Under the pieces are notes generated by a model that ran no database searches, was not told the DNA's origin, and saw only the letters and a program-made list of their open reading frames with translations. 64,000 bases of DNA, taken from contig JBQVNP010000004.1 in NCBI GenBank assembly GCA_052436255.1, positions 1-64,000 of the forward strand. The letters run 5' to 3'. The DNA comes from Pelomonas sp052436255. GTDB taxonomy: Bacteria; Pseudomonadota; Gammaproteobacteria; Burkholderiales; Burkholderiaceae_C. The translations under genes were made by a program, and so were the position numbers. Positions 9,898 to 19,327 of this stretch are shown piece by piece (positions within the stretch are counted from its first letter, which is position 1; every line of letters begins with the position of its first letter).

Positions 9898-12081
9898 TCA
9901 GGCGGGCGGATTGTCGATGGGCGGCCCGGGATTGGGGCGCAGACGGCGCCACGCCGCGCCAATGGCTTGGCGCGCCAGGCCCAACAGGCCACGCAAGGTC
10001 AGCGGGTCGTAGGCCACGAGGCCGAAGCGCTCGCGGCGGTGGCTCATCCAGGTCTTCTTGTAGACGTCGTCGCCGATCAGGTAGTCCACTTCTGCGACCT
10101 TGTCGCGCTCGATGGCCTCCTCGAGCAGCAAGGCCGTGACCAGCGTGCCCGGTGCAATCGCCTTGAAGGCCTCGTCGTAGGCGACCTTGTAGATATGGGC
10201 GCGCCCGGCGTTGACGATCCACAACTGGGCGGCAATCGGCTTGTCGCCGATCCACGCCAGGCCCAGCCGCAGCCAGCCGCGCCGCGCGCACAGCCGGATC
10301 AGGCCTGGAATGAAATCGACATACGGCTCGGGCACCTTCCAGCTGGCGCCGTACACCGCCTCGTAGGCCGCGATGCCGCGCTCCGCGTCGGCTTCGTCGC
10401 GGATGATTTCCAGGCGGCCGCCGTCCTCGGCCGCCAGGCGCTTGGTCATGCGCTTGATGGTGCTGCGCAGCTGGCCGCTGCGGTTCTTGAGATAGCTCGC
10501 CCAGTCGCTGTCGACCTGCAGATACCAGTTGCCGAAGGCGAAGTACTCATGCGGCCGCAGCCCGGCCAGGCGCAGTGCGTCGCGCAGCAGTGCGAACTCG
10601 CGCGCCTTCGGGTCCATCGGCCAGAAGCGATACGCAGGCGCGCCGCGCTGGCCTTGACGCAGCGCCAGCATCAGCGGCAACAGGTCCTCGGGCGCGAGGT
10701 CGTCCGCCAGCGCCGGGGCGTAGAGCGTGGTGTAGTAGTTGGCCAGCGCGCCGACCTCCACGCCGGTGTCACCGGGCTGGATGCCGATGGGCAGCACCGC
10801 CAGCACGCGGCCTTGGCGGCGCAAGACGTAGAAGGCCGCCTGCGCCGCGTCGCGGAACACCGTGTCGGCCAGCAGCCCGAACCAGTCGGCGCCGAACTCC
10901 ACATAGGCCTGCTCGCGCTGGCCCAGCAGGGCGAGCGCGTCATTGGGCATCTCGCGCGGGTGACTGAAGCGCTCCACCACCGCACCGCTGCGCTGCGCCA
11001 TGACGCTGGCGTCGACCCGCGGGCGCTGCTGCGCACGTGCGCGCCACCCACGGCCGCGCCTGAGCAGGCCATAGACGGCGGCCACGCCCGGATGGCGGTA
11101 GACGCTGACATGGTTGATCCAGCGCTGGGAGGTCGACCAGGCCAGCAGGTCGGCGTCGGCGTTGGTGTAGAACTCGACGACGCCGCCTGGCAGACGCTTG
11201 AACAGGTCCTCAAGCGTGAGCTGCAGCAGAATCCGCCCGGGCGCGAGACGCTCGAACTGCTCGTCGAAGGCCGTCTTGAGCATCACGACCATGCCTCCTC
11301 GGGCCAGCAGCATGCGTGACGCAACCAACTGCTCGCCTAACCACAGCTCGTAGACGAGGGCTTCGCCGCGCGCGGCGAACGCACGCATGACCTCAGCGTA
11401 AAAACGTCCCTGTGGATTGCCGTTGCCCACAGCGGTGCCCTCGCGGCCCTTCCAGCCGCTACTTTCCAGCACCGCATATCGGTCCACGGCAGCCGCAATA
11501 GCGGCCGAATCACTGACCACATCCAAACGGGCGGCGCCAGCCTCCGACTGCAGGCGGCGCAGATAGCGGCGCATGTTCTGAATCAGCTTGCGCGGGCGTT
11601 GGGCCCAGTAGTCGTCGAAGCTTCCCTTGAGGCTGACGTTCATCGTCAACGCATGGGGCAAGGATTGCAGCGGCACGCGGGGCAGTTCGCGCAAGTCTCC
11701 GAAGCGCGGGTCATTGCACAGTAGGTCCAACTCGCTGGCGTAGCCTGGCAGCGCCGCCAGCAGGCCACCGACGTCCAGCTCTGTCGGTAGCAGGGATGGG
11801 CCGATCTGGCTCTGCGAGGGCAGGTAACTGGACCAAACGCCCAGGCCGCGCGGCTGTGCGGTGAGCAGTAGCATGGCCATGGGCGCGTCGCCTTGCCGCG
11901 CAAATGCGAGCCGCGCGCCGCCCGCGTCGAAATGACGCAGCAGCGCATCAACGAATATGCCGTCCAGCATCGGGTGCCTGCCCATCAACCGGTGGTTGAG
12001 CCGATCCCAAGATTGGCGATGCACGCCGAGACCTTGCTGTGCGTCGAGGAGGTCGACCTGCCAGTGCAGGTTGGATCTCAT
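9898..12081 (-). CDS. Tandem GNAT/FemAB-type acyltransferase (CelD/BcsL-like), two-domain fusion
   Basis: 727 residues with two successive copies of an Acetyltransf_6/FemAB-like unit. In unit 1 (about residues 1-350) note GSFDDYWAQRPRKLIQNMRR and, later, AFDEQFERLAPGRILLQLTL. In unit 2 (about 370-720) the equivalents are VDSDWASYLKNRSGQLRSTI and AYDEAFKAIAPGTLVTALLL. Such proteins transfer acyl or aminoacyl groups to sugars or peptidoglycan, and single-domain forms occur in exosortase-A polysaccharide clusters. The start overlaps the upstream GT2 stop (ATGA). A fusion of two units is unusual; one may be a scaffold or use a different donor. Confidence 0.85.
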   Translation of the reverse strand: MRSNLHWQVDLLDAQQGLGVHRQSWDRLNHRLMGRHPMLDGIFVDALLRHFDAGGARLAFARQGDAPMAMLLLTAQPRGLGVWSSYLPSQSQIGPSLLPTELDVGGLLAALPGYASELDLLCNDPRFGDLRELPRVPLQSLPHALTMNVSLKGSFDDYWAQRPRKLIQNMRRYLRRLQSEAGAARLDVVSDSAAIAAAVDRYAVLESSGWKGREGTAVGNGNPQGRFYAEVMRAFAARGEALVYELWLGEQLVASRMLLARGGMVVMLKTAFDEQFERLAPGRILLQLTLEDLFKRLPGGVVEFYTNADADLLAWSTSQRWINHVSVYRHPGVAAVYGLLRRGRGWRARAQQRPRVDASVMAQRSGAVVERFSHPREMPNDALALLGQREQAYVEFGADWFGLLADTVFRDAAQAAFYVLRRQGRVLAVLPIGIQPGDTGVEVGALANYYTTLYAPALADDLAPEDLLPLMLALRQGQRGAPAYRFWPMDPKAREFALLRDALRLAGLRPHEYFAFGNWYLQVDSDWASYLKNRSGQLRSTIKRMTKRLAAEDGGRLEIIRDEADAERGIAAYEAVYGASWKVPEPYVDFIPGLIRLCARRGWLRLGLAWIGDKPIAAQLWIVNAGRAHIYKVAYDEAFKAIAPGTLVTALLLEEAIERDKVAEVDYLIGDDVYKKTWMSHRRERFGLVAYDPLTLRGLLGLARQAIGAAWRRLRPNPGPPIDNPPA

Positions 12082-13025
12082 GGCGCGTCGAGATTCAGGA
12101 AATGCGCGCCGGGGCGAGCGCAGAGGCGGGTGTGCTGCCTGATGACGCCGAACTCGCCCAGGACGCGCAGGCTGGCCAGTAAGTGCGCCATGAACAGCTG
12201 GAGATCGTGGTTGGCGAGCAGGTCGGCCAGGGGATGCAGGATGCCGGTTGACAACAGCCGCAGCACCTGGCCCGACAAGCTGCCCCCGGGACGCTTCAGT
12301 TCTAGCAGCAGCGCCGAACGCAGCCGCTCGCTGCGGGCGTGGAGCTGCTGGCGCCAGGTTTGCTGTGGTCTCGGTGGTTTCGCGCGCAGGTGCACGATGC
12401 GCGCCGCCGGCAGCAGTGCTGTGCGTAGGCCGTGGTGCGCAAAGCGTTCGATCAGGTCGTCGTCTTCGCCGTACATGAAGAACAGCGGGTCGAAGCCGCC
12501 TACCCGGCGGAACACGTCGGCACGCAACAGCCAGGCGGCCGCGTTGATGCCGCGGATGGGGTAGTAGGACTGCACACGGCCCAGGCAGGCATCCGACAGA
12601 TAGCTGGGCGCATGGCGTTGCAGGTAGGCGCTTTGCGTATTGGGATCGACGCGGCTCAGGTCGGGGCTGCAGTGCAGCGGACTGACAACGTCGAAATCTG
12701 GCTGCGCCTGCAGAAACGTGGCCAATTGGCCGACGGCCTCAGGAGTGACGTAGGCGTCCTGGTTCAGCAGCAGCACGGCGTCGGCGCCGGCTCGCAGTGC
12801 ATGCGCAATTCCAAGGTTGTTGCCACGTCCGAAGCCGAAATTGGCGCCAGCCTCGATGAGCACGGCGTCAGGGAAGTCGCGGCGGACGATCGCACAGGTG
12901 TCGTCGCTGGACGCGTTGTCGACCACGATGGCTGTGCAGGCGTGGTTGCTGTCACGCAGCGACTGCAACGCACGGGCAATCCAGGTGGCACCGTTGTACG
13001 TGACGATGATGGAGAAGACGCTCAT
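12078..13025 (-). CDS. Glycosyltransferase family 2
   Basis: 315-residue GT-A glycosyltransferase. Seen: FSIIVTYNGATWIARALQSL at the start, VVDNASSDDT, LLLNQDAYV as the DXD-equivalent region, and a WLLRADVFRRVGGFD acceptor loop followed by MYGEDDDL. This pattern fits rhamnosyl- or other WcaA-like transferases extending surface polysaccharides. It overlaps both neighbours by ATGA junctions: its start sits on the flippase stop and its stop on the FemAB start. The C-terminal 80 residues are amphipathic helices that may touch the membrane. Donor sugar unknown. Confidence 0.9.
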   Translation of the reverse strand: MSVFSIIVTYNGATWIARALQSLRDSNHACTAIVVDNASSDDTCAIVRRDFPDAVLIEAGANFGFGRGNNLGIAHALRAGADAVLLLNQDAYVTPEAVGQLATFLQAQPDFDVVSPLHCSPDLSRVDPNTQSAYLQRHAPSYLSDACLGRVQSYYPIRGINAAAWLLRADVFRRVGGFDPLFFMYGEDDDLIERFAHHGLRTALLPAARIVHLRAKPPRPQQTWRQQLHARSERLRSALLLELKRPGGSLSGQVLRLLSTGILHPLADLLANHDLQLFMAHLLASLRVLGEFGVIRQHTRLCARPGAHFLNLDAP

Positions 13026-14482
13026 GAGCTCACCGCTGCGGCGCGACGCCGCCGAATGAAGCCGAGGATCTCGGCGTAAAGCGGATGGCCGAGCAGTCTC
13101 AGGCCGGCCAGCCAGAACAGCACCGTCAGGCCCGCGCAGGTCAGCCAGATGGGCAGGGCGAGTGCCCCGCCGGCCGGGCGCAGCCAGGCTGCGATGAGGG
13201 CGCTGGGCAGCAGGCAGACCAGCGCCAGCAGTGTGTTGCGCACCAGCTCGCGGGCAATGCCGCGGAAATCGCTTGGCAAGCAGCGCTGCTTGAAGGCGTA
13301 GAAGTAGGGCACGGCAACGATTGCCATCGCCAGCACGCCGAGGGCCAGCGGCTCCAGCGCACGCCAATGCCAGATGACGGCGACGAGCAACAGCGCCTTT
13401 ACCGGCTGGATGATGAGATCAGCCAGCGCGACGAGCTGCGCGTGGCCAGCTGCAAGCATCAGCGTCGGGATGAGACTGTTCAGCACACTGACTGCACCGG
13501 CAGCGCAGAAGATGGGCACCAGTGGCGCCGAGGCGTCCCACTGGGGGCCGAACATCAGCCGCAATACCTCAAGAGCGAACAGACTGACGAAGCCGTAAAA
13601 CGGCCATGCCACGGCGCTGGCGGCGGCCAGGCTTTGCACATAGCGCTGTTCAAGCTGGCTGCCCTCGCGGTGTGCCTGCGCAAAGGCCGGGTAGGCGACC
13701 GAGCGCACGGTGCCCATGATGTCGCGATGGAAGAGGTTCATCAGCCCCTGGGCGCGGCTGGCGATGGCGACCTGGCTGAAGTCCAGCAACTTGCCGACAG
13801 CGAGGTCGTTGATGTCCATGGACACAGACGTGACGACATTCGCCGCCGTGACCGGGCCGCCGAAATGCAGAATCTCACGCCAGCGCTTCAGCTGCGGGCG
13901 CGTCAAGCGGCCCCAAGCGCCTGCCAGGCTGACGCTCAGCGCGGTCGCCAGGCTGCCGGCGAGATCACCCCAGGCCAGGCTTGCCGCTCCGACGCCGGCC
14001 CAGGCCAAGGCCAGCGACGTAAAAGTGCCGACGACGGCGGCCGCCACGTTGACGCGCATCAGCACGTCGAAACGCATGTCACGGCGCAGCAGCGCGATGG
14101 AGATCGAGTTGAAGGGCAAGATCAGGAAGTTGAACGAGATGACGCGCACGATTTGGACGAGGCTGGCATCGCCGTAGAAATCGCCGATCCAGGGCGCCGC
14201 AGCTTGAGCGAGCACGAACAGGCCGCCGCCCAGCAGCAGCGAGGTGCCCAGCGCGCTGCCGATGTCGTCTGGACCGAGGTCCTTTCGCTGGATCAAATAG
14301 TTCGCAAGTCCGAAGTCCCGCACGACCTGAGCGATGCTGATCAGAGCCATCGACACCGAGTAAAGGCCGATCTGCGCCGGTGTCAACAAGCGCGCGAGCA
14401 GCGTGAACGACAGCAACTGCAACGCGATCAACAGATAGCGCTCCAGGAATGCGAAACCAAGCGAGCGGCGGACGGTGGCCAT
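13022..14482 (-). CDS. Polysaccharide flippase (Wzx/lipopolysaccharide biosynthesis family)
   Basis: 486-residue integral membrane protein with 12-14 predicted hydrophobic helices, of the polysaccharide-transporter (MOP superfamily) type that moves undecaprenyl-linked oligosaccharides across the inner membrane. Typical N terminus: RRSLGFAFLERYLLIALQLL, then LARLLTPAQIGLYSV. It closely resembles WzxC/teichuronic-acid-type exporters. The start overlaps the upstream GT2 stop by one base (TGATG), the stop overlaps the downstream GT2 start by ATGA. No Wzy polymerase is recognisable in the window. Confidence 0.92.
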   Translation of the reverse strand: MATVRRSLGFAFLERYLLIALQLLSFTLLARLLTPAQIGLYSVSMALISIAQVVRDFGLANYLIQRKDLGPDDIGSALGTSLLLGGGLFVLAQAAAPWIGDFYGDASLVQIVRVISFNFLILPFNSISIALLRRDMRFDVLMRVNVAAAVVGTFTSLALAWAGVGAASLAWGDLAGSLATALSVSLAGAWGRLTRPQLKRWREILHFGGPVTAANVVTSVSMDINDLAVGKLLDFSQVAIASRAQGLMNLFHRDIMGTVRSVAYPAFAQAHREGSQLEQRYVQSLAAASAVAWPFYGFVSLFALEVLRLMFGPQWDASAPLVPIFCAAGAVSVLNSLIPTLMLAAGHAQLVALADLIIQPVKALLLVAVIWHWRALEPLALGVLAMAIVAVPYFYAFKQRCLPSDFRGIARELVRNTLLALVCLLPSALIAAWLRPAGGALALPIWLTCAGLTVLFWLAGLRLLGHPLYAEILGFIRRRRAAAVSS

Positions 14483-15459
14483 CAGTAGATGTTTTGCCTC
14501 TTCTGCGACCGCCGTTTCACCCAGGCGGGATACGCGGCAGGCCGCAGCTTCGACATCCAGCGGCTAGCGACGGTTCCCCAGGCGCGCCAGATTCGAAGTT
14601 CTCGGAGGAAGCGGGCCGCCGAATTTTCGCCACGGGCCGGCGCCACCAGCCAGGCAAGCATGTCCTGCAAAAGCTGTCGATACAGCCATGCCGGCACGCA
14701 CGCGATGTGCCGGACGCCTGGCTGCATGTCCTGCCATGGCGAGATGCCGGCCTTCAAGGACCAGCGCCTGAAATAGCGCTTAGTCAACAGGTGCGGATCG
14801 ACAGGCGCCCTGACGACCCAGTCGGCTTCGTAGACGACGTGCACGCCACGGCGCATGCAACGCTGGCCGAACTCGTAGTCCATGTGGCGAAAGTGAGTCT
14901 CGGAGAAGCCGCCCACTAGATCGAAAAGCTCAGCGCGTGCGGCCATGTTGGAGCCCGCCGGCGCGTAGGTTGGGTCCGGGCGGTCCAGCCGCGCGTCGCC
15001 CAGGTCTACGCCTGCCAGGATGGCGCTCATGTTGCGATGGAACCAGACAGGCGGACCAGCCGGGGACCAGTCGAGCAGGGTCTTCCCACCGACGAGCATG
15101 ACAGTAGGGTCGGCAAAGAACCGCGCCGACTGCTGGCACCAGTGCGCCGGGAACAGAATGTCATCGTCCGAGAACAGCAGCAGGCTGCAGCCCAGTGATC
15201 GTGCAAATGAGATGCCGCTGTTCAGCGCGAACTGCTTGCCTTGGCGGTCTTCGAACCTGTAGTGAAGACGGCCGACAGGCCACGTTGCTTGGGCTGCTTC
15301 GACGGTCTGCCTTGTTGAGTCCGCCGAGTTGTTGTCCATGACGATGAACTCGACATCCGTGCCGGCGGCGAGTTCCTGACCGCGCAATGACTGCAATGTC
15401 ACACCGAGACTTTCGGCGCGGTTCCAGGTACAGATGATGACGGCGATGTGAACAGGCAT
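14482..15459 (-). CDS. Glycosyltransferase family 2
   Basis: 325-residue GT2 protein: IAVIICTWNRAESLGVTLQSL, VMDNNSADSTRQTVE, and a triple-acid metal site in LLLFSDDDILFP. Residues 200-235 (YAPAGSNMAARAELFDLVGG, then EFGQRCMRRG) match transferases of exopolysaccharide clusters. It is the first gene of a five-gene minus-strand run (GT2, flippase, GT2, FemAB, Asn-synthase-like). The frame is open far upstream, but the ATG at 15459 gives the normal GT2 N terminus. The 276 bases to the epimerase start must hold divergent promoters. Confidence 0.9.
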   Translation of the reverse strand: MPVHIAVIICTWNRAESLGVTLQSLRGQELAAGTDVEFIVMDNNSADSTRQTVEAAQATWPVGRLHYRFEDRQGKQFALNSGISFARSLGCSLLLFSDDDILFPAHWCQQSARFFADPTVMLVGGKTLLDWSPAGPPVWFHRNMSAILAGVDLGDARLDRPDPTYAPAGSNMAARAELFDLVGGFSETHFRHMDYEFGQRCMRRGVHVVYEADWVVRAPVDPHLLTKRYFRRWSLKAGISPWQDMQPGVRHIACVPAWLYRQLLQDMLAWLVAPARGENSAARFLRELRIWRAWGTVASRWMSKLRPAAYPAWVKRRSQKRQNIY

Positions 15460-15735
15460 GGCGAATGGTTCGATAGGCCCCGGAATGCCGCGCTGCAGGA
15501 GAAGCGCCGTTGGCGGCACCGCCGACCGGCGGGCCCGGCAGTGTAGTGCGCGTGTTGTCGCGTAGCAGGGACTGGACAACCCCGCGATTGAGCAGCCCGT
15601 CACGCTGGATTGCCCCTGGACCGCCGATATGATCGCGCCCGACCCGACGGTCAGCGGTGGAGCGGAAGATCCTCGACGCTTGTGAGCACAATGCATCAGA
15701 CCGCCTACTCTTCCCCCATTCCTCGAGTCAACAAG
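15460..15735. promoter_or_regulatory. Divergent intergenic region of the polysaccharide cluster
   Basis: 276 bases between the minus-strand GT2 start and the plus-strand epimerase start. It must contain promoters for both runs. I see no confident -35/-10 pair, no RpoN -24/-12 signature and no strong operator palindrome. An upstream ATG for the epimerase at 15691 lies in it. Confidence 0.4.
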
Positions 15736-16770
15736 ATGCCTACGCTCGTTTCGCGTCCGTCGCGCTGCCTGATCACTGGTGCTGCCGGCTTCATCGGTTC
15801 TCGGCTGCGCCAGCACTTCGACCAGGCCGAGCATTCCTATGTAGCCATGCTCAGAAGTGCTGCGGCTGCAGCTAGGCTGCAGGCACAAGGCAGTCAGACG
15901 GTCGTCGCCGACCTGCTCCAGGCAGCCGCCGTGACAGAGGCGCTCCAAGGTTGCGACGCCGTCGTCCACCTCGCCCACGGTGACCGCGGGCCCGAGGCGA
16001 CACGGCGCCTCGTCGACGCGGCCGTGGCGCAGAAGGTGCGCCGTTTCGTGCATATCAGCACGATGTCGGTCCATGGGCCTCGACCCGGCGCCGAGGCGGC
16101 GCGCGAAGACACCGCGCGCATTGGGCGGTACGGTGAGGGCTACTCTGACTCCAAGGCCGAGCAGGAGGAGATCGTCCAGGCGGCCATCAACCGTGGCGAC
16201 CTGCATGCGGTCATCCTGCGCCCCACCGTCGTCTATGGCTTGGGCGGTCATTTCGAACGCCAGGTCATCCGCCAGGCCCAGGCCGGCGAAGTGACGCTGT
16301 TTGACGAGGGTCGCGGGGTCTGCAACGTCGTGTTCGTCGACGATGTCTGCGACGCCATCGAAGCCGCCCTGGTGAGCGACGCGGCTCTGGGGCAGGCGAT
16401 GTTCATCAATGCGGATCGACCGGTGAGCTGGGGCGAGTTCATCCGTGGATTTGCCTCAATGGTGGAGCCGGCGCCCCGGTTTGTCAGCCTGTCGTCTGCA
16501 GATGCCGAGGCTTACTGGGCCGCGCATCCCCCCGAGCCGGTCGGCGGGTTGCCGACGCGCCTGTTCCGCAAGCTGCGGCGCTTGGCCGGCTGGCGGTCGC
16601 CGGTAGCGCCTTGGCCGCCGCTGGGTCGTGTGCAGCGCGAAACCTTCCCGATCACTTTTGCCAATGAAAAGGCCAAGCGCCTGCTGGACTGGTCGCCACG
16701 CGTCGATTTCGCCCAGGGCTTGCGCCTGAGCCGGGACTGGCTGTGCGCCGAGGGTGTCCTGCCGCGATGA
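15736..16770 (+). CDS. NAD-dependent epimerase/dehydratase (extended SDR)
   Basis: 344-residue nucleotide-sugar SDR. Seen: Rossmann CLITGAAGFIGSRL, the catalytic Ser in ISTMSVHGP, and the catalytic Tyr-Lys in GYSDSKAEQEE. It likely epimerises, reduces or dehydrates an NDP-sugar for the local polysaccharide; specificity is not readable. I prefer ATG 15736; 15691 is also in frame, and neither has a good Shine-Dalgarno. Its stop overlaps the GMC oxidoreductase start (ATGA), starting a three-gene coupled run with the GT4. Confidence 0.88.
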   Translation: MPTLVSRPSRCLITGAAGFIGSRLRQHFDQAEHSYVAMLRSAAAAARLQAQGSQTVVADLLQAAAVTEALQGCDAVVHLAHGDRGPEATRRLVDAAVAQKVRRFVHISTMSVHGPRPGAEAAREDTARIGRYGEGYSDSKAEQEEIVQAAINRGDLHAVILRPTVVYGLGGHFERQVIRQAQAGEVTLFDEGRGVCNVVFVDDVCDAIEAALVSDAALGQAMFINADRPVSWGEFIRGFASMVEPAPRFVSLSSADAEAYWAAHPPEPVGGLPTRLFRKLRRLAGWRSPVAPWPPLGRVQRETFPITFANEKAKRLLDWSPRVDFAQGLRLSRDWLCAEGVLPR

Positions 16771-18203
16771 GGCCCAGGGCGGTCATCGTCGGCGCCGGCC
16801 TAGGCGGGTGCGTGCTGGCACATGCATTGTTGGATTCGCATGAGGTCGTGCTGGTGGAGCGTGGCCGGGAGGCGGATGACCGCCGCTATCCCGTCGTCGA
16901 CGCGGGCCTGCCGGCCGGCACCGATCCCCATGTCGGCGCCGGCCTCGGCGGCACGACGCAGCTCTGGCACAACGGCCTGATCGAGATCGACGAAGAGATC
17001 TTCGCCGCGCACTGGCCGTTCCCAAAGGCGACGCTGGACGCTTACTACGAGCAGGCGTTCTTGCTGCTGGCCGGCGTCGGCCTGGCGCCGGTCCAGGCGG
17101 CCATTGAAGAACTGCGCCGCAAGTATCGCCAGCTTGGCCTTCCGGAGGGCTTGCTCCAGGGCCTTTACTACCCACGCTGGCCGCGCAATGTCTGGGACAG
17201 TCTCGGGCTGCAGGGGCGGGTGCAACTGGTTTCGGGCGATGTCGTCGACTTCGCATTGAACGATTCGACGTCGCGCATCGCCAGCATCACCGTGGCGGAC
17301 GGCACCCAGCGCAGCCAGATCGAGGGCGACGTCTTTGTGCTGTGTGCTGGCGGGCTTGGTTCTCCCGTGCTGCTGCAGAAGTTGCGTCACCGCGTACCGC
17401 TTCCGGCGCTGCGCCATGCCGGCGCTCATTACGAGGACCATCCGATGGGCTTCGTCGGCGAGGTCGAGGTGACCGTGCCGCTGTATCGGCTGTGGAACTA
17501 CCGTGTGCCGGGGACGGATGGCAATCTGCGCCTGCCCATGGTGGTGAAGCGGGCCGGGCTGCACATGTCGTTTCAGTTGCGGCCGGCGGCCAACTACTAC
17601 CGCAACAGCCGCCGCGAGCGTGTCGGCAGCGTGCTCAACGAGCTGCGCCGCAACCTCTGGAACCCGCTTCACTACCTCAGGCTGCTCAGGCACTGGGACG
17701 ACATCCTGGACATCCTGTCGTTCAAGTTCGGCATTCACCTGCCGACCAAGCACTACACGCTGTTGATGTGTGCCCAGATGCCGACGGCAGCCGACCTGTC
17801 GATCTGGAATGAGCTGGATGCACAAACCGGCGCCGACGTCCGGGTGCGCCGCTGGCAACTGTCCGAGGCGTTCTTGAAGGAGCTCGATGCATCCGTGGAG
17901 GACGTGCTGGCCTGGCTTGCGCCGGTGACCAAGCGGGCCCGCGTGTTCAGTGGCTGGCAGAGCGACCTGCGCTCCGCGGCCCACCATTCAGGTACCGCCC
18001 GCCTGTCGGTCGATGCGCATAGCGGGGTCTGCGACATCAATGCACGCGTTCACGGCCTGTCCAACCTGCATGTCTGCGACGGGTCCTTGATCCCGGCCAG
18101 CGGCATCGCCAATACCGGCCTGACGATCGCGGCCCTGGCCTTGCGCTTGGCCGCTCATCTTCGGCAGCCCCTCACTTCAGACCCTCGACCGACGATCTCA
18201 TGA
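16767..18203 (+). CDS. GMC-family FAD-dependent oxidoreductase
   Basis: 478 residues. The N terminus has the FAD dinucleotide fold (AVIVGAGLGGCVLAHALL, ending in VVLVERG). The C terminus has the GMC_oxred_C pattern HHSGTARLS and HVCDGSLIPASGIANTGLTI. Such enzymes oxidise sugar or alcohol hydroxyls; within a glycan cluster this one plausibly oxidises a sugar residue or a lipid-linked intermediate. The start overlaps the epimerase stop (ATGA), and its own stop overlaps the GT4 start (ATGA), so the three are translated together. Confidence 0.88.
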   Translation: MRPRAVIVGAGLGGCVLAHALLDSHEVVLVERGREADDRRYPVVDAGLPAGTDPHVGAGLGGTTQLWHNGLIEIDEEIFAAHWPFPKATLDAYYEQAFLLLAGVGLAPVQAAIEELRRKYRQLGLPEGLLQGLYYPRWPRNVWDSLGLQGRVQLVSGDVVDFALNDSTSRIASITVADGTQRSQIEGDVFVLCAGGLGSPVLLQKLRHRVPLPALRHAGAHYEDHPMGFVGEVEVTVPLYRLWNYRVPGTDGNLRLPMVVKRAGLHMSFQLRPAANYYRNSRRERVGSVLNELRRNLWNPLHYLRLLRHWDDILDILSFKFGIHLPTKHYTLLMCAQMPTAADLSIWNELDAQTGADVRVRRWQLSEAFLKELDASVEDVLAWLAPVTKRARVFSGWQSDLRSAAHHSGTARLSVDAHSGVCDINARVHGLSNLHVCDGSLIPASGIANTGLTIAALALRLAAHLRQPLTSDPRPTIS

Positions 18204-19327
18204 ACCTGCATGTCGCCATGGCCGCCCGCACCTTGAACGTACCGCACCTGCGCGGTACCGGGCGCTATGTGCAGGAGTTGCTGCGCAATACCCGCACCAG
18301 CGACGACCTGAGCTGGACCGCTTACGGGCACAACCCGGCACTGCCCTTCCGTGTGCCTGAGAAGTTGTTGGGGCGCACCGACGTTTTCGAGTTCCGCGGT
18401 GACCGCTTCCACCTGTGGGAGCAGTTGGGGCTGCCGATGAAGCTGCGGCAGCAGGGCGGGCCGCAGTTGCTGCATTGCGCCGAGAACACCGCCCCCATCT
18501 GGCAGCCGGTACCCACCATCGTGACCATCCATGACACGGTGCCGTGGGATGAGCCCACCCAGGGGCTGGAGCGCTTCCATCTTCATGACGTGCAGCGGGT
18601 GGCGCTGCGGCGTTGTGCGGCCGTCATCACAATCAGCGAGTCATCACGGCGAGACATCGTCAAGCGTTGGCCGTTCTTGGCCGACCGGCTGACGATCATC
18701 CCGCACGGGATCGCGGATGAATTCTTCAGCGCGGCGCGCGCGCCGCTGCCGCCAGCCTTGGAGCAGGCGCTGGCCGGCTCGCCCTATCTGCTGTACCTGG
18801 GAGGTGCGCAGGCGCGCAAGCGTTTCGACTGGGCGCTGGAATTGCTGGCTCGCTGCGGGCGCGACGATCTGCACCTCGTGGGTTGCGGCTTTGGCGCGGG
18901 GACGGCGCCGTTGGAGCGCATTCCCGAAAGCCTGCGTGGCCGCGTGCATTTCGCGCCCTTCCTGGAAGACAGCGAACTGGTCACGCTGTACCGTGGGGCC
19001 GAAGCAGCGATCTATCCGACGCTCTACGAGGGCTTCGGCTTTCCGGCCGTTGAGGCACAGGCGGCCGGCACGCCGGTGCTTTTCAGCCCCGTGAGCAGCT
19101 TGGTCGACCTTGTCGGCCCGCTAACCTGGACCAATGAACCGCAGGACTTTGATGCCTGGCTGGGCGCCTTGCGGGAGGTGCTGATGCTGCCGGCCGAGGC
19201 GCGCGCGCAGCGCGCGGCAGAAGCTGCAGCCTGGGCGCGGCAGTTTTCCTGGCGGCGCAGCGTGGAGCGGCACTTCGAGGTCTACCGCGATGTGGTCGAA
19301 CGCAGCCGGCATCGCTTGCCGGCCTGA
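18200..19327 (+). CDS. Glycosyltransferase family 4 (GT-B)
   Basis: 375 residues. N-terminal acceptor domain with the Gly-rich loop NVPHLRGTGRYVQEL; C-terminal donor domain with GGAQARKRFDWALELL and the EX7E-type segment LYEGFGFPAVEAQAAGTPVL. This is a retaining GT-B transferase such as a mannosyltransferase. It is the last gene of the epimerase-GMC-GT4 run. Its TGA is directly followed by the stop of the convergent GT2 gene, with no terminator space between them. Confidence 0.92.
   Translation: MNLHVAMAARTLNVPHLRGTGRYVQELLRNTRTSDDLSWTAYGHNPALPFRVPEKLLGRTDVFEFRGDRFHLWEQLGLPMKLRQQGGPQLLHCAENTAPIWQPVPTIVTIHDTVPWDEPTQGLERFHLHDVQRVALRRCAAVITISESSRRDIVKRWPFLADRLTIIPHGIADEFFSAARAPLPPALEQALAGSPYLLYLGGAQARKRFDWALELLARCGRDDLHLVGCGFGAGTAPLERIPESLRGRVHFAPFLEDSELVTLYRGAEAAIYPTLYEGFGFPAVEAQAAGTPVLFSPVSSLVDLVGPLTWTNEPQDFDAWLGALREVLMLPAEARAQRAAEAAAWARQFSWRRSVERHFEVYRDVVERSRHRLPA

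Noticed and set aside
8227..11319. 1,030-codon frame on the plus strand
   Set aside because: Antisense to the asparagine-synthase-like and FemAB genes, with Arg/Gln/Ala-biased composition and no recognisable domain; a high-GC shadow frame.
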